Shown: piece after piece, positions 43,036 through 51,996 of the stretch
Layout: every line of letters starts with the position of its first letter
Numbering within the stretch: position 1 is the stretch's first letter
Origin: Ferruginibacter sp.
Lineage (GTDB): Bacteria; Bacteroidota; Bacteroidia; Chitinophagales; Chitinophagaceae
Length of the DNA: 64,000 nucleotides
Assembly (NCBI GenBank): GCA_017983695.1
Contig: JAGOAX010000002.1
Coordinates: 372,001 to 436,000 of the forward strand
Direction: 5' to 3'
Translations under genes and position numbers: made by a program
The notes under the pieces: model-generated
Databases searched by the model: none
What the model saw: the letters and a program-made list of their open reading frames with translations, nothing else
Told to the model about the DNA's origin: nothing

Positions 43036-44376
43036 TTACTTCTCCGCTTGTTTAATACTAACTTTTACTTTGTCAATCCTGTTCTTATTTATTTCTAGTG
43101 GTATAAATATAAAATCGCCGCTTACCACCTCTTCATTTACTTGTGGAAATTCGCCGGCAATTTCCAATACCAGTCCGGCAAGTGAATCGCTGTCACCTCT
43201 TACGGTATCGAAAGTGTCAACAGGTAAATTTAATGCCTTACACACATCATTGATCATTGTTTTGCCTTCAAAAATATAATTGAAATCATCCAGTTTTTTA
43301 TTCCCACTTTCTTCGTCATCAAATTCGTCTTTAATATCTCCGATTATTTCTTCCATTATATCTTCCAGCGTAACAATGCCCGAAGTGCCGCCAAATTCAT
43401 CCACCACTATTGCAAAATGATTTCTCCGGTTCCTGAATTCCTGTAACAGGTCTTCAATCAGTTTTTGTTCATGTACAAAATAAGGCTGCCGCATTAACTT
43501 ATGCCAGTCGTAATTATCGGGTTCATTTAAAAGGGGCAATAAATCTTTCGTGTGTAACATACCCACTACTTCATCAAGATTATTTTTATATACCGGCAAT
43601 CTTGAATAATGTAATTCTTCTATTTTTTTAATGGTATTGGCAAAACTACTGTTATAGTCAATACCGCTTACATCAAGCCTGGTACGCATAATTTGTTTTA
43701 CCGTAGTATCGCCAAACTTTCTTATCCCCTTTAATATTTTCTTTTCTTCAAAACTGGCTTCATTTTCCGGAAGCAGATCAATAGCATAGTCTAGATGGCT
43801 GCTATCCATTGCCGCAGTATTATCCGATGAAAATTTCTTTTCAACGCCATCGCTGAATTTAACCATGCGTTTACTGAAGCGGTAAAAAAGGCTGTTGAAA
43901 ATTTCAACAATAAGCGAAGCAGTTGCTGCAAACCATATTTTATGATGAGTGGCCCAAACTTTTGGCAACACCTCTGCAAATAATACCAGTAAAAAAGTAA
44001 CTGCAACAACTTTAATTAAAAACACTGTCAAAAAATTAAAGTGCGATGCACTTATCCAGCCTTCAATTAAAATGTTGGAGATTAAAATAATACCAATGTT
44101 TACAAAGCTGTTGGTAATTAGCATTGAAGCCAATAAAGTTTTGGGCTGCTCCAGCAAACTTACAATGCGCCTGTAAGCAGGTTGTTGTTTTGTTTTAAGA
44201 ATATTGATATCCTTATAGGTAAGTGAAAAAAAAGCTACTTCGGAACCTGCAAGCAAAAATGAAACAACCAATAACAACAGTGCTAAAAAAATAAGTACAA
44301 TATTAGCTGCCGGTGTAATTGCTAATAATGTGGATGGAAAAAAATTATTAAACCCGATAACCGAATGATAATCCAA
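43036..44376 (-). CDS. gldE: gliding motility-associated CBS-domain protein GldE
   Basis: A 446-residue protein of the CNNM/CorC (hemolysin-C-like) family: DUF21 membrane domain with three to four spans (about 25-160, AGSEVAFFSLTYKDINILKT), two CBS domains (about 215-345, MRTRLDVSGIDYNSSF, LHTKDLLPLLNE, GGTSGIVTLEDIMEEIIGDI) and a C-terminal transporter-associated domain. In Bacteroidota GldE lies between ssb and gldD as here. Its own role in gliding is thought to support GldD. 58 bases after ssb. Confidence 0.93.
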   Translation of the reverse strand: MDYHSVIGFNNFFPSTLLAITPAANIVLIFLALLLLVVSFLLAGSEVAFFSLTYKDINILKTKQQPAYRRIVSLLEQPKTLLASMLITNSFVNIGIILISNILIEGWISASHFNFLTVFLIKVVAVTFLLVLFAEVLPKVWATHHKIWFAATASLIVEIFNSLFYRFSKRMVKFSDGVEKKFSSDNTAAMDSSHLDYAIDLLPENEASFEEKKILKGIRKFGDTTVKQIMRTRLDVSGIDYNSSFANTIKKIEELHYSRLPVYKNNLDEVVGMLHTKDLLPLLNEPDNYDWHKLMRQPYFVHEQKLIEDLLQEFRNRRNHFAIVVDEFGGTSGIVTLEDIMEEIIGDIKDEFDDEESGNKKLDDFNYIFEGKTMINDVCKALNLPVDTFDTVRGDSDSLAGLVLEIAGEFPQVNEEVVSGDFIFIPLEINKNRIDKVKVSIKQAEK

Positions 44377-44434
44377 AATAAAATATTTAAATAAAGAATG
44401 GTATCAAAAAAGATACGTTTACTATCTCCCCCAA

Positions 44435-44866
44435 TTAAAAGGGTAACCTTTCTGCGCCATCATCAATAGGTGGAATGTCTGGTCCACCCAAACCTTCTAT
44501 ACCTTCTATACCTGCACCAGGGCTACTGCCATCACTTCTTTTTTCCAGCATTATCAGGTTGTCTCCGACTACTTCTGTTGCAAATTTTTTATTCCCGTCC
44601 TTATCTTCCCAGCTACGTGTTTTTAAACGGCCTTCTATATAAACCAAACTTCCTTTATGCAAATATTTTTGTGCCAGGTCAGCAAGCCCTCTCCATAATA
44701 CTACAGTATGCCATTCTGTTTGTGAAATTAATTTACCACTCCTGTCTTTAAAGGTTTCTGTAGTAGCCAGGGAAAATTTAGCTACGCCAATATTTCCTTC
44801 CAGGTATTGTATATCCGGGTCTTTACCCAAATTGCCAATTAACATTACCCTGTTTACACCTCTCAT
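44435..44866 (-). CDS. ssb: single-stranded DNA-binding protein
   Basis: A 143-residue SSB with an OB fold (NRVMLIGNLGKDPDIQYLEG, TEWHTVVLWRGLADLAQKYL, GSLVYIEGRLKTRSW) and a shortened C-terminal tail (GIEGIEGLGGPDIPPIDDGA, ending ERLPF). The acidic tip is less acidic than the usual DDDLPF. Protects ssDNA and recruits repair proteins. Second gene of the mutY-ssb-gldE-gldD set. Confidence 0.95.
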   Translation of the reverse strand: MRGVNRVMLIGNLGKDPDIQYLEGNIGVAKFSLATTETFKDRSGKLISQTEWHTVVLWRGLADLAQKYLHKGSLVYIEGRLKTRSWEDKDGNKKFATEVVGDNLIMLEKRSDGSSPGAGIEGIEGLGGPDIPPIDDGAERLPF

Positions 44867-44903
44867 AAACTAAGTTTTAATAATCTATACTGTTTGCTAT
44901 ACA

Positions 44904-45983
44904 TTATATCAAATTTAAAGATACATTTTTATCTTTCAAATAGGTGGTAATAAATTTAGGAAAAGGCAGTGTAGATAATTTCTTTTTTGAAACCAATTGG
45001 TAGCCCTCCAGCATCGGTTGTTGCCGCAATTTTATTTTAACAAACTGCCCATAAATTGTTTGATGGGTTAATTTTTGCTGGTACATTTTAGAAACCCATT
45101 CCACGGTAAAGGCATTTTTACCTGGCAGATTTTTAAGAACAGATAATTTTTTAACCTCGTCAATTTCAAGCGATTTTAATTTTTCTTCTAAAATAAATTC
45201 GTAAAGATTTTCCCAAATATCCCCGGCACCACGTTTTCGTATCAAAATTTTGTCTTCAAATTCTGCCACTACGTAATAAAACCAGCGGTTTTTCTGTGCG
45301 ATCTTTTTTTCTTTAACCGGAAGTATTTCCACCATCCCCTTCAAATTAGCCACACACTTACTTTTTAATGGACAGGTTGTACAAGCCGGTAGTTTAGGTT
45401 TACAGACTACTGCACCAAAATCCATTAATGCCTGATTGTAAATACCTGGCTGTTTACTGTCTAGCAGTTCATTTGCCAATGCCGCAAATATTTTTTTCCC
45501 TGCTGTACTGTCTATAGCAGTATTGTCTCCAAAAAATCGTGACAATACCCTGAATACATTTCCATCTAAAACAGCATAAGGTAAATCAAAAGCAAAAGAC
45601 GCAATAGCAGCAGCTGTATAGGGGCCAACGCCTTTCAAATTTAAAATATCTTGATACTTATCCGGAAATTTTCCTTTGTATTTACTGGTAATAATTTTTG
45701 CAGTAGCAATTAAATTTTTGCACCTGGTATAATATCCCAAACCTTCCCAAAGTTTAAATACTTTAGTTTCGGGAGCATTAGCCAATTTATCAATTGTAGG
45801 GAAGGTTTTTACAAAACGGTTATAATAATCCCAGCCTTGTTCTACTCTTGTTTGTTGTAAAATGATTTCACTTAGCCATATTTTATATGGATCCTTTTCG
45901 CCTTTCCAGGGCATAGGACGATTATTTTCAATGGCATTCCATCGTAAAAGCGATTTCGTAAAATATTTTTTTTCTTTTCGCAT
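44904..45983 (-). CDS. mutY: A/G-specific adenine glycosylase MutY
   Basis: A 359-residue DNA glycosylase that removes A opposite 8-oxoG. Helix-hairpin-helix and catalytic part: LKGVGPYTAAAIASFAFDLP and VLDGNVFRVLSRFFG with the catalytic Asp; iron-sulfur cluster motif C-x6-C-x2-C-x5-C (CKPKLPACTTCPLKSKC); C-terminal NUDIX-like MutT domain for 8-oxoG recognition. First gene of the four-gene set; divergent from the HU-like gene with a 205-base gap. Confidence 0.95.
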   Translation of the reverse strand: MRKEKKYFTKSLLRWNAIENNRPMPWKGEKDPYKIWLSEIILQQTRVEQGWDYYNRFVKTFPTIDKLANAPETKVFKLWEGLGYYTRCKNLIATAKIITSKYKGKFPDKYQDILNLKGVGPYTAAAIASFAFDLPYAVLDGNVFRVLSRFFGDNTAIDSTAGKKIFAALANELLDSKQPGIYNQALMDFGAVVCKPKLPACTTCPLKSKCVANLKGMVEILPVKEKKIAQKNRWFYYVVAEFEDKILIRKRGAGDIWENLYEFILEEKLKSLEIDEVKKLSVLKNLPGKNAFTVEWVSKMYQQKLTHQTIYGQFVKIKLRQQPMLEGYQLVSKKKLSTLPFPKFITTYLKDKNVSLNLI

Positions 45984-46134
45984 TTATTTAAACTCTTTTT
46001 ATAAAGATATTATCTTAAGTATATTTACACATGTCAAATAAAGCACATTCTACTAATAATCAATTAGTTATTTCTTTTTTTATAAAAGATATTTATCTTT
46101 AGGTTGAACAAAGTAATTGATAATCATCAACTTG

Positions 46135-46166
46135 TTTGGAATTTTAAACCATTTTTTGTATTTTTC
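46135..46166 (+). promoter_or_regulatory. promoter of the HU-like gene
   Basis: -33 TTTG (46135-46138), 20-base spacer, and -7 TATTTTTC (46159-46166, one base off TAnnTTTG). It lies 22 bases before the ATG at 46189, which fits a short leader. Confidence 0.6.
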
Positions 46167-46188
46167 TAAAGAAATATAAAAACCTATT

Positions 46189-46512
46189 ATGAGAAAAGCA
46201 GACCTTATTAATCAAATTTCAGAAAAAACCGGCATTCCTAAAGTGGATGTTTTGGTTACTCTTGAAACAATGTTTAAAGAAGTAAAACAATCACTTGCGG
46301 CTGGCGAAAACATTTACATAAGAGGATTCGGCAGTTTTATTACTAAAAAAAGAGCCGCTAAAATTGGGCGTAATATTAAAAAAAATATAGCTGTTGAAAT
46401 TCCTGAACACTTTATACCGGCATTTAAGCCAGCTAAAGAATTTATGCAGGAAATAAAATTGTCTAAAAACATTAAAGAGAGTACAGAAACCCCAGATGAA
46501 AGCGAAGACTAA
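46189..46512 (+). CDS. HU/IHF-family DNA-binding protein
   Basis: A 107-residue nucleoid protein: MRKADLINQISEKTGIPKVD, TLETMFKEVKQSLAAGENIY, IRGFGSFITKKRAAKIGRNI, and the arm and end EIPEHFIPAFKPAKEF. Nearly 17 residues longer than classical HU (90) with an acidic C-terminal tail (ESTETPDESED). It bends DNA and shapes the nucleoid. The TPR gene follows after 28 bases. Confidence 0.93.
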   Translation: MRKADLINQISEKTGIPKVDVLVTLETMFKEVKQSLAAGENIYIRGFGSFITKKRAAKIGRNIKKNIAVEIPEHFIPAFKPAKEFMQEIKLSKNIKESTETPDESED

Positions 46513-46539
46513 TGTACCTTTGCGCTCTAAATTTAAAAG

Positions 46540-47388
46540 GTGAATAAAAAATTAGTACTTGCAGCATCAGGGATTATTTTGGTTGTAGTTTTATTTTTTT
46601 TTGGAAAGACAGTTCCAAAAAAAAATAAAACTGAAACTGCGGCACCTGCAGTTGCTGCCAAAACATTAAATATCTCCGAATACATAAGCTCACTCAAACA
46701 GAAACTCACTCCTGTTCAGTTGCTTACACTTGGTAAATTAGAGAATAGTGTAACCCGTGGCGATGTGCTTACCCAGCAAATACAGGCCAATAATCAAATG
46801 GCAAACTTCTGGAAAGACAGTGCTCATGCTTTTGAGCCTTATGTTTATTATTTATCTGCAGGCGCTAAATTGGATAATTCAGAAAAAAACCTCACCTTTG
46901 CTGCCCAATTAATTTTAGATAACCTTAGAGGTGAGCAAGACGAAGCAAAGTTGAATTGGAAAACAGAACAGGCAGTAGCATTATTTGAACAGGCGTTACA
47001 ACTGAACCCCGAGAATGCAGATTTGAAGATTGGCTTAGGCAGTTGTTACATATATGGCAAAGGCCGTATGGGAAAGCCCGAAGAAACGATGAAAGGTATT
47101 CAGCAGTTGCTAAGTGTGGTAAGAAAAGACTCGGCAAACATGAAAGCGCAATTGGTATTAGGTGTAGGTGGTTATCTTTCAGGGCAATATGATAAGGCTA
47201 TTGATCGTTTACAAAAAGTAGTAACCGCAGAGCCTGGTAATATTGAAGCAATTGCATTTATGGCAGATGCTTATGCTGCAAAGGGTGATAAAGCCGAAGC
47301 TATTAAGTGGTACCAGGTATTAAAAAGAGTTGCTAATAACAGGCAATATGACCTGGAAGTAGATGAGAGAATAAAGCAGTTAAAGTAA
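46540..47388 (+). CDS. TPR-repeat protein with N-terminal membrane anchor
   Basis: A 282-residue protein: one span at about 4-22 (LVLAASGIILVVVLFFFG), then a helical region with TPR repeats (AVALFEQALQLNPENADLKI, QYDKAIDRLQKVVTAEPGN, EAIKWYQVLKRVANN). The start is GTG (46540); no ATG lies before the span. Position between HU-like gene and rng suggests a housekeeping set, but its partner is unknown. A TACCTTTG box (46515-46522) lies in the 28-base gap, a possible promoter of its own. Confidence 0.83.
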   Translation: MNKKLVLAASGIILVVVLFFFGKTVPKKNKTETAAPAVAAKTLNISEYISSLKQKLTPVQLLTLGKLENSVTRGDVLTQQIQANNQMANFWKDSAHAFEPYVYYLSAGAKLDNSEKNLTFAAQLILDNLRGEQDEAKLNWKTEQAVALFEQALQLNPENADLKIGLGSCYIYGKGRMGKPEETMKGIQQLLSVVRKDSANMKAQLVLGVGGYLSGQYDKAIDRLQKVVTAEPGNIEAIAFMADAYAAKGDKAEAIKWYQVLKRVANNRQYDLEVDERIKQLK

Positions 47389-47437
47389 ATAGAATACAAC
47401 GCATTAAAAATATTATTAAAAACAAAAAAGACTAGTT

Positions 47438-47527
47438 ATGCCTTGTGGTAAAAAGAGAAAACGTCATAAAATTGCAACACACAAGCGTAAAAAACGTTTA
47501 AGAAAGAACCGTCATAAGAAGAAGTAA
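47438..47527 (+). CDS. 29-residue basic protein, AURKAIP1/COX24-type, probably ribosome-associated
   Basis: ATG at 47438 to TAA at 47525-47527. The product is MPCGKKRKRHKIATHKRKKR followed by LRKNRHKKK, very rich in Lys, Arg and His. It matches the short conserved Bacteroidota protein annotated as AURKAIP1/COX24 domain protein, related to the mitochondrial ribosomal protein mS38. A role in the ribosome is plausible. It is too short to be found by length filters, and lies directly before rng, a ribonuclease that acts on rRNA in other bacteria. Confidence 0.8.
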   Translation: MPCGKKRKRHKIATHKRKKRLRKNRHKKK

Positions 47528-47673
47528 TTTCTTTTTATAACCGGTGCCGGGGAGCCTCATCCTGGCACATTTTACCTGTATATAGTACAGCTTGCCGCTA
47601 TTTACCCAGCGATGTCGGTGGTATGCAGGTATGTTTCTTTACATGATGTAAGGGTCTTATCAAAAAATTACGT

Positions 47674-49224
47674 TTGAACAAGGAACTCATTATTAATGCT
47701 GCGCCACAAGGGGTTGAGATTGCCCTTTTGGAGGATAAAAAACTCGTGGAGCTGCACAACGAAAAAGTTGATGCCAGCTTTGGTGTGGGAGATTTGTATC
47801 TTGGAAAAGTTAAAAAACTAATTCCGGGATTAAACGCTGCATTTGTTGACGTAGGTTTTGAAAAAGATGCTTTTTTACATTATACAGATCTTAGCCCCTA
47901 TGTACGTTCCATTTTAAAATTTACCAACGAAGCTATTAACGATAAAACCGAAGGTGGTTTTGATTTTAGTAAATTTAAAGTAGAACCTGAAATTGTAAAG
48001 ACAGGAAAAATTACCGAAGTACTTAATGGCCGTCCCAATATTTTAGTGCAGATTTTAAAAGAACCTATTGCTGCAAAAGGGCCACGCCTTAGTTGCGAAT
48101 TATCATTACCAGGCCGTTTCGTTGTTGTTACACCTTTTAATGATATTGTTGCTGTTTCCCGTAAAATACATTCTTCGGATGAAAGAAAAAGGTTGCAAAA
48201 AATTATAGAAGCAATTAAACCTAAAAATTTAGGCGTAATTGTACGTACTGCTGCTGAAGGTAAACACACAGCAGAACTACATGAAGATTTGCTAAGCCTT
48301 ATTGCAACATGGAAGGCCATACAAACCAATTTAAGTAATGCTGTACCTCCTGCAAAAATTTTAAGTGAGCAGGGTAAAACCACAAGTATATTAAGGGATC
48401 TGTTAAACGAAGATTTTAATAAAATTGTAGTTAACGATAAAAATATATTTGCAGACGCAAAAACTTATATACAACGTATTGCTCCCGATAAAACAGAAAT
48501 AGTTTCTTATTACAATAATGGCTCGCCGATTTTTGACAGTTTTGGTATTACCAAGCAGGTAAAAGCTGCTTTTGGCAAAACCGTAAATATGCCAAGCGGT
48601 GCTTACCTTATTGTAGAACATACCGAAGCTTTACATGTAATTGATGTAAACAGCGGCTACAAAAGTGTAAGTAATAACCAGGAACAGAATGCACTGGAAA
48701 CTAACCTGGAAGCAGCAGAAGAAATTGCCAGGCAATTGCGGCTTAGAGATTTAGGCGGTATAATTGTTGTTGACTTTATTGATATGAAGTTGATGGAGAA
48801 CAAGAAAAAACTGGCCGATGCAATGGAACAGTTTATGCGTACAGACAGGGCTAAACATGCTGTATTACCTATCAGCAAGTTTGGGTTAATGCAAATTACC
48901 CGCCAGCGTATGAAGCCCGAAATGAACATTAACACCACTGAGATTTGCCCCAGCTGTAATGGTACCGGAAAAATTTCGAGCACACTTATTTTAGAAGACG
49001 AGATAGAAAAGAACCTCAGCTATTTGATTATGCAAAAGCATAAAGGCTTAACTGTTGAAGTGCACCCTATTTTATATGCCTACCTCACCAAAGGTATTTT
49101 CACTTCTAAATTGGGTAAATGGAAACGCAAATACAAACAGCGTATTAAGCTTAAAGAAAATACCAACTACCATCTTACCGAGTTTCACTTTTTTGATGAG
49201 AGTGATGAGGAGATAAAGTTGTAA
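47674..49224 (+). CDS. rng: ribonuclease E/G family protein
   Basis: A 516-residue RNase G-like enzyme. S1 domain (about 35-130, FGVGDLYLGKVKKLIPGLNA, VDVGFEKDAFLHYTDLSPYV), 5' sensor and DNase-I-like active site with DVNSG (LHVIDVNSGYKSVS) and DFIDM (IIVVDFIDMKLMENK), and the zinc-link CPSCNGTG (about 430-437). Processes 5' monophosphorylated RNA and rRNA ends. The start is TTG at 47674. The upstream 146 bases hold a GGTGCC..GGCAC hairpin but no gene. Confidence 0.94.
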   Translation: MNKELIINAAPQGVEIALLEDKKLVELHNEKVDASFGVGDLYLGKVKKLIPGLNAAFVDVGFEKDAFLHYTDLSPYVRSILKFTNEAINDKTEGGFDFSKFKVEPEIVKTGKITEVLNGRPNILVQILKEPIAAKGPRLSCELSLPGRFVVVTPFNDIVAVSRKIHSSDERKRLQKIIEAIKPKNLGVIVRTAAEGKHTAELHEDLLSLIATWKAIQTNLSNAVPPAKILSEQGKTTSILRDLLNEDFNKIVVNDKNIFADAKTYIQRIAPDKTEIVSYYNNGSPIFDSFGITKQVKAAFGKTVNMPSGAYLIVEHTEALHVIDVNSGYKSVSNNQEQNALETNLEAAEEIARQLRLRDLGGIIVVDFIDMKLMENKKKLADAMEQFMRTDRAKHAVLPISKFGLMQITRQRMKPEMNINTTEICPSCNGTGKISSTLILEDEIEKNLSYLIMQKHKGLTVEVHPILYAYLTKGIFTSKLGKWKRKYKQRIKLKENTNYHLTEFHFFDESDEEIKL

Positions 49225-49278
49225 GATTAAAATTATAAACTCCTCCGTTGCATACAGTTGTCTAATCGTCCTGTTGCA

Positions 49279-51258
49279 CTAAAACATTTTTACCCTGATA
49301 ATTGTGAAAGAATAAGGAGCCAAAACAGTATTTATTTTTTTACCTTTTATAGTAATTACAGATTCCAAAGGGCTTACTGCCATTGGTCCATCAAAAGAGT
49401 TTACCTGGTTTAAATCATTTTTCAACACCATTAATTTGCCTGCTGAAGCCAGTTTTTTTACTCCGTCTATAGTAATGTCTTTTGCAATGTCTTTATCGGT
49501 GGTATTAACCAGTTTTACTATTACCTCGTTTGTGGCTTTGTCAATACAGGATGTTGCGTATAATCCATCTTGCCCGGTTAATGGTGCATTGTTTGCCAAA
49601 GCAGGCACTACCTGTGTGCCTTTATTAAGCGAAAATATTTTTTGTACATAATAACCAGGTGTACCATAAATGCGTAAATTATCTACCCAAATTAAATCGG
49701 GGGCCCATTGCCAGCCTTCAGCATGTGCAAACAGAGGCGCATACGAAGCCATCTCCACCACGTCAGCATTTCTTTCAAGTCCGGTCATAAATGCCGCTTC
49801 TGCAATTGCTGCACTCCAGTTATTTCTTCTTAAGCCTGGCGTATCCCAGTTAACATGTGCCGCATATTCTCCGGCAAAAATTTTAGTTCCACTGCGTTCG
49901 TAGGTATCGTATCGGGCAGCATTACTTAAAAACCAATCAGGTTTGCGGTAATAATGTTCGTCTATAAAATCAGTTTTCATTTTACGCAGTTCGGTGTTTA
50001 AGTAATTAAAGCGCCCCCCATCAGGGTCGGTACCTGAGCTGCTTACAATTTTAAAATCAGGATATCTTGCTTTGATGGCTTTACTAAAAAGTTGTAACCG
50101 CTCTACATATTGTGGTCCCCAGTTTTCGTTACCCACACCCATCATTTTTAAATTGAAAGGTTGCGGATGCCCCATATCAGCACGTATCTTCCCCCATTGT
50201 GTTGTCATAGCTCCATTTGCGAATTCAATAAGGTCCAGTGCATCCTGTATGTAAGGATCCAACTGGTCAATCGGTACAACTTCTGCACTGTTAAACTGGC
50301 AAGCCATGCCGCAATTTAAAATGGGTAATGGTGCAGCACCAATATCTTCTGCCAGTTGAAAATATTCAAAAAAGCCTAACCCAAATGTTTGAAAATAATC
50401 TGGTGTTTGCCGACTGGCAAATTCTGTATTCCACCTGTTAATAATTAATTGACGCTCTTCAATCGGTCCAATAGTTTTTTTCCATTGATAACGCCTTGCC
50501 AAATCAAAGCCTTCTACAATGCATCCTCCAGGAAACCGTATAAATCCGGGACGCATATCAGCCAAAAGCTGAATCATATCTGCCCTCATACCTCCCGGCC
50601 TTTTTTTCCAAGTGTCTTCAGGAAATAAAGAAATCATATCTATATCCAATTCTCCATCTCCCTCCAGCCAGATATTAAATTTAGCTTTTGGTTCTGTTGT
50701 TGTGGCAGTAAAACTAGTGGTTACTTTTTTCCATTCCGAGTTGGTTGCTGAAACAGCAATATCTGTTTGCCCTATTATTTCATCTTTACCGTTTACCAGT
50801 TCAATATGCATTTTAATATTGCTGTTGGCACTGCGAACTAATACCGAAAAATCGTAACGCAGATCTTTTTTAATACCCATACCTCTAAAGCCTTCATTAT
50901 TTAAGCCAATAGTTTTTGCTGCATTATTGTGCAGGGTTACTCTTAAAAAACGTGGGTTATTAGTGTTTGCATCATTACGGTTGATAACTAAAAAATCACC
51001 TTCAGTTTTTGGCTTACCCAAAACCTTCCAGCCCATCATAGGTTTAGTAAATTCAAAAGAGCGGTTCTTTACGAGTTCTGCGTAAATGCCCCCATCGGCA
51101 CCCAAGTTAATATCTTCAAAAAAAACACCCCACATAGTAGGCTGTATATTAGCCGTAGGTTGGTTGGCTTTAATGGTAATAGTATTGCTTTGCGCCTGCA
51201 ACTGGGTACCCAAATAAACAAAACAAAATACAGCAACAACAATCTTCCTTAAACTCAT
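49279..51258 (-). CDS. GH51 alpha-L-arabinofuranosidase
   Basis: A secreted 659-residue glycoside hydrolase. Signal peptide MSLRKIVVAVFCFVYLGTQLQA is chosen as start, 13 codons into the longer frame. Residues about 30-210 hold a CBM4_9-like carbohydrate-binding module (MWGVFFEDINLGADGGIYAE is the GH51 N-terminal strand), then the catalytic barrel with acid/base Glu378 (GVGNENWGP) and nucleophile Glu464 (FAGEYAAH), and a beta-sandwich end. It removes terminal arabinose from arabinan or arabinoxylan. No PUL genes (susC/susD) are next to it. Confidence 0.95.
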   Translation of the reverse strand: MSLRKIVVAVFCFVYLGTQLQAQSNTITIKANQPTANIQPTMWGVFFEDINLGADGGIYAELVKNRSFEFTKPMMGWKVLGKPKTEGDFLVINRNDANTNNPRFLRVTLHNNAAKTIGLNNEGFRGMGIKKDLRYDFSVLVRSANSNIKMHIELVNGKDEIIGQTDIAVSATNSEWKKVTTSFTATTTEPKAKFNIWLEGDGELDIDMISLFPEDTWKKRPGGMRADMIQLLADMRPGFIRFPGGCIVEGFDLARRYQWKKTIGPIEERQLIINRWNTEFASRQTPDYFQTFGLGFFEYFQLAEDIGAAPLPILNCGMACQFNSAEVVPIDQLDPYIQDALDLIEFANGAMTTQWGKIRADMGHPQPFNLKMMGVGNENWGPQYVERLQLFSKAIKARYPDFKIVSSSGTDPDGGRFNYLNTELRKMKTDFIDEHYYRKPDWFLSNAARYDTYERSGTKIFAGEYAAHVNWDTPGLRRNNWSAAIAEAAFMTGLERNADVVEMASYAPLFAHAEGWQWAPDLIWVDNLRIYGTPGYYVQKIFSLNKGTQVVPALANNAPLTGQDGLYATSCIDKATNEVIVKLVNTTDKDIAKDITIDGVKKLASAGKLMVLKNDLNQVNSFDGPMAVSPLESVITIKGKKINTVLAPYSFTIIRVKMF

Positions 51259-51567
51259 AGCGTGTAAATTTTTACTTAATTCAATCATTTTTCTCAAAAC
51301 TGGTTCTTCGGTTATTTTGATTTAATAAAAATAACGGTGTTCTTTTTATTATCCCAATTCTCTGCATTTATTGGTAATATCCTTTTGCATTAGAATAGCT
51401 GGCATAATTGGCTATTTGCCCCATAAACCCTTCCGTTTATCATTTATTATATCCATTTGTACAATATTGAAAATATTTTTTACTCAGTTTATATTACTCA
51501 AAATATTGATTATCAATGTTTACAACTAATAAACGTCGTAAACTACTATAATTTAATTAGTATTATG

Positions 51568-51599
51568 TTTTGCATAGTACTAAAATGTTTATATCTTTG
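51568..51599 (+). promoter_or_regulatory. full Bacteroidota promoter before the 61-residue gene
   Basis: -33 TTTTG (51568-51572), 19-base spacer and -7 TATCTTTG (51592-51599), both at consensus; the best promoter seen in the window. It lies 64 bases before the ATG at 51663. The rest of the 365-base gap 51298-51662 holds no gene; it is AT-rich and shows only the upstream region of the GH51 gene. Confidence 0.75.
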
Positions 51600-51662
51600 T
51601 GTAACAAAAGGGAAAAACAAAAAACCTTAAAACAATTTTAAAAAATTATAAACTCAAAAATC

Positions 51663-51848
51663 ATGAAACAACAATCAACAGCTTTATTTACACAGTTAAA
51701 TAAACAAGAAGTAGAAAACCTTACAATGGTGGTAAAAGAAACTTTAGCTACAGAATTTGTAGGTCAAACCAAAACCTTTAGCTCTGTAGATCTTTGGAAC
51801 ATACAACGCCAGCGCAAAGGTTTTTCAGGAAGAAGATGTTTTGCGTAA
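51663..51848 (+). CDS. 61-residue protein of unknown function
   Basis: MKQQSTALFTQLNKQEVENL start, then TMVVKETLATEFVGQT and a basic end (WNIQRQRKGFSGRRCFA). Not recognised as a family. It has a consensus promoter before and a good terminator after it, so it is a single, probably highly expressed gene. The sequence LNKQEVENLTMVVKETLA is a likely amphipathic helix. No signal peptide or span. Confidence 0.72.
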   Translation: MKQQSTALFTQLNKQEVENLTMVVKETLATEFVGQTKTFSSVDLWNIQRQRKGFSGRRCFA

Positions 51849-51893
51849 TTATAAAAAGTATTGCCAACTTTAATTACACCAGCATTGTGAAGT

Positions 51894-51920
51894 AACGCTC
51901 TTATACCAGGAGCGTTTTTT
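51894..51920 (+). terminator. terminator of the 61-residue gene
   Basis: AACGCTC (51894-51900) with GAGCGTT (51910-51916), 9-base loop, then T run. Confidence 0.85.
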
Positions 51921-51944
51921 ATTTTTACTAACTTTTATTCCTTA

Positions 51945-51976
51945 TAAAAAAAGCGGCAGTTCTTGAAACTGCCGCT
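51945..51976 (-). terminator. rho-independent terminator of tig
   Basis: AGCGGCAGTT (51952-51961) with AACTGCCGCT (51967-51976), 5-base loop; on the minus strand a run of seven T follows. It sits 20 bases past the tig stop. Confidence 0.9.
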
Positions 51977-51996
51977 CTCAAAAAAATTATCATTGT

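Noticed and set aside
47528..47673. Small RNA or riboswitch before rng
   Set aside because: A GGTGCC..GGCAC hairpin is present but there is no T run and no known motif; not enough to call.
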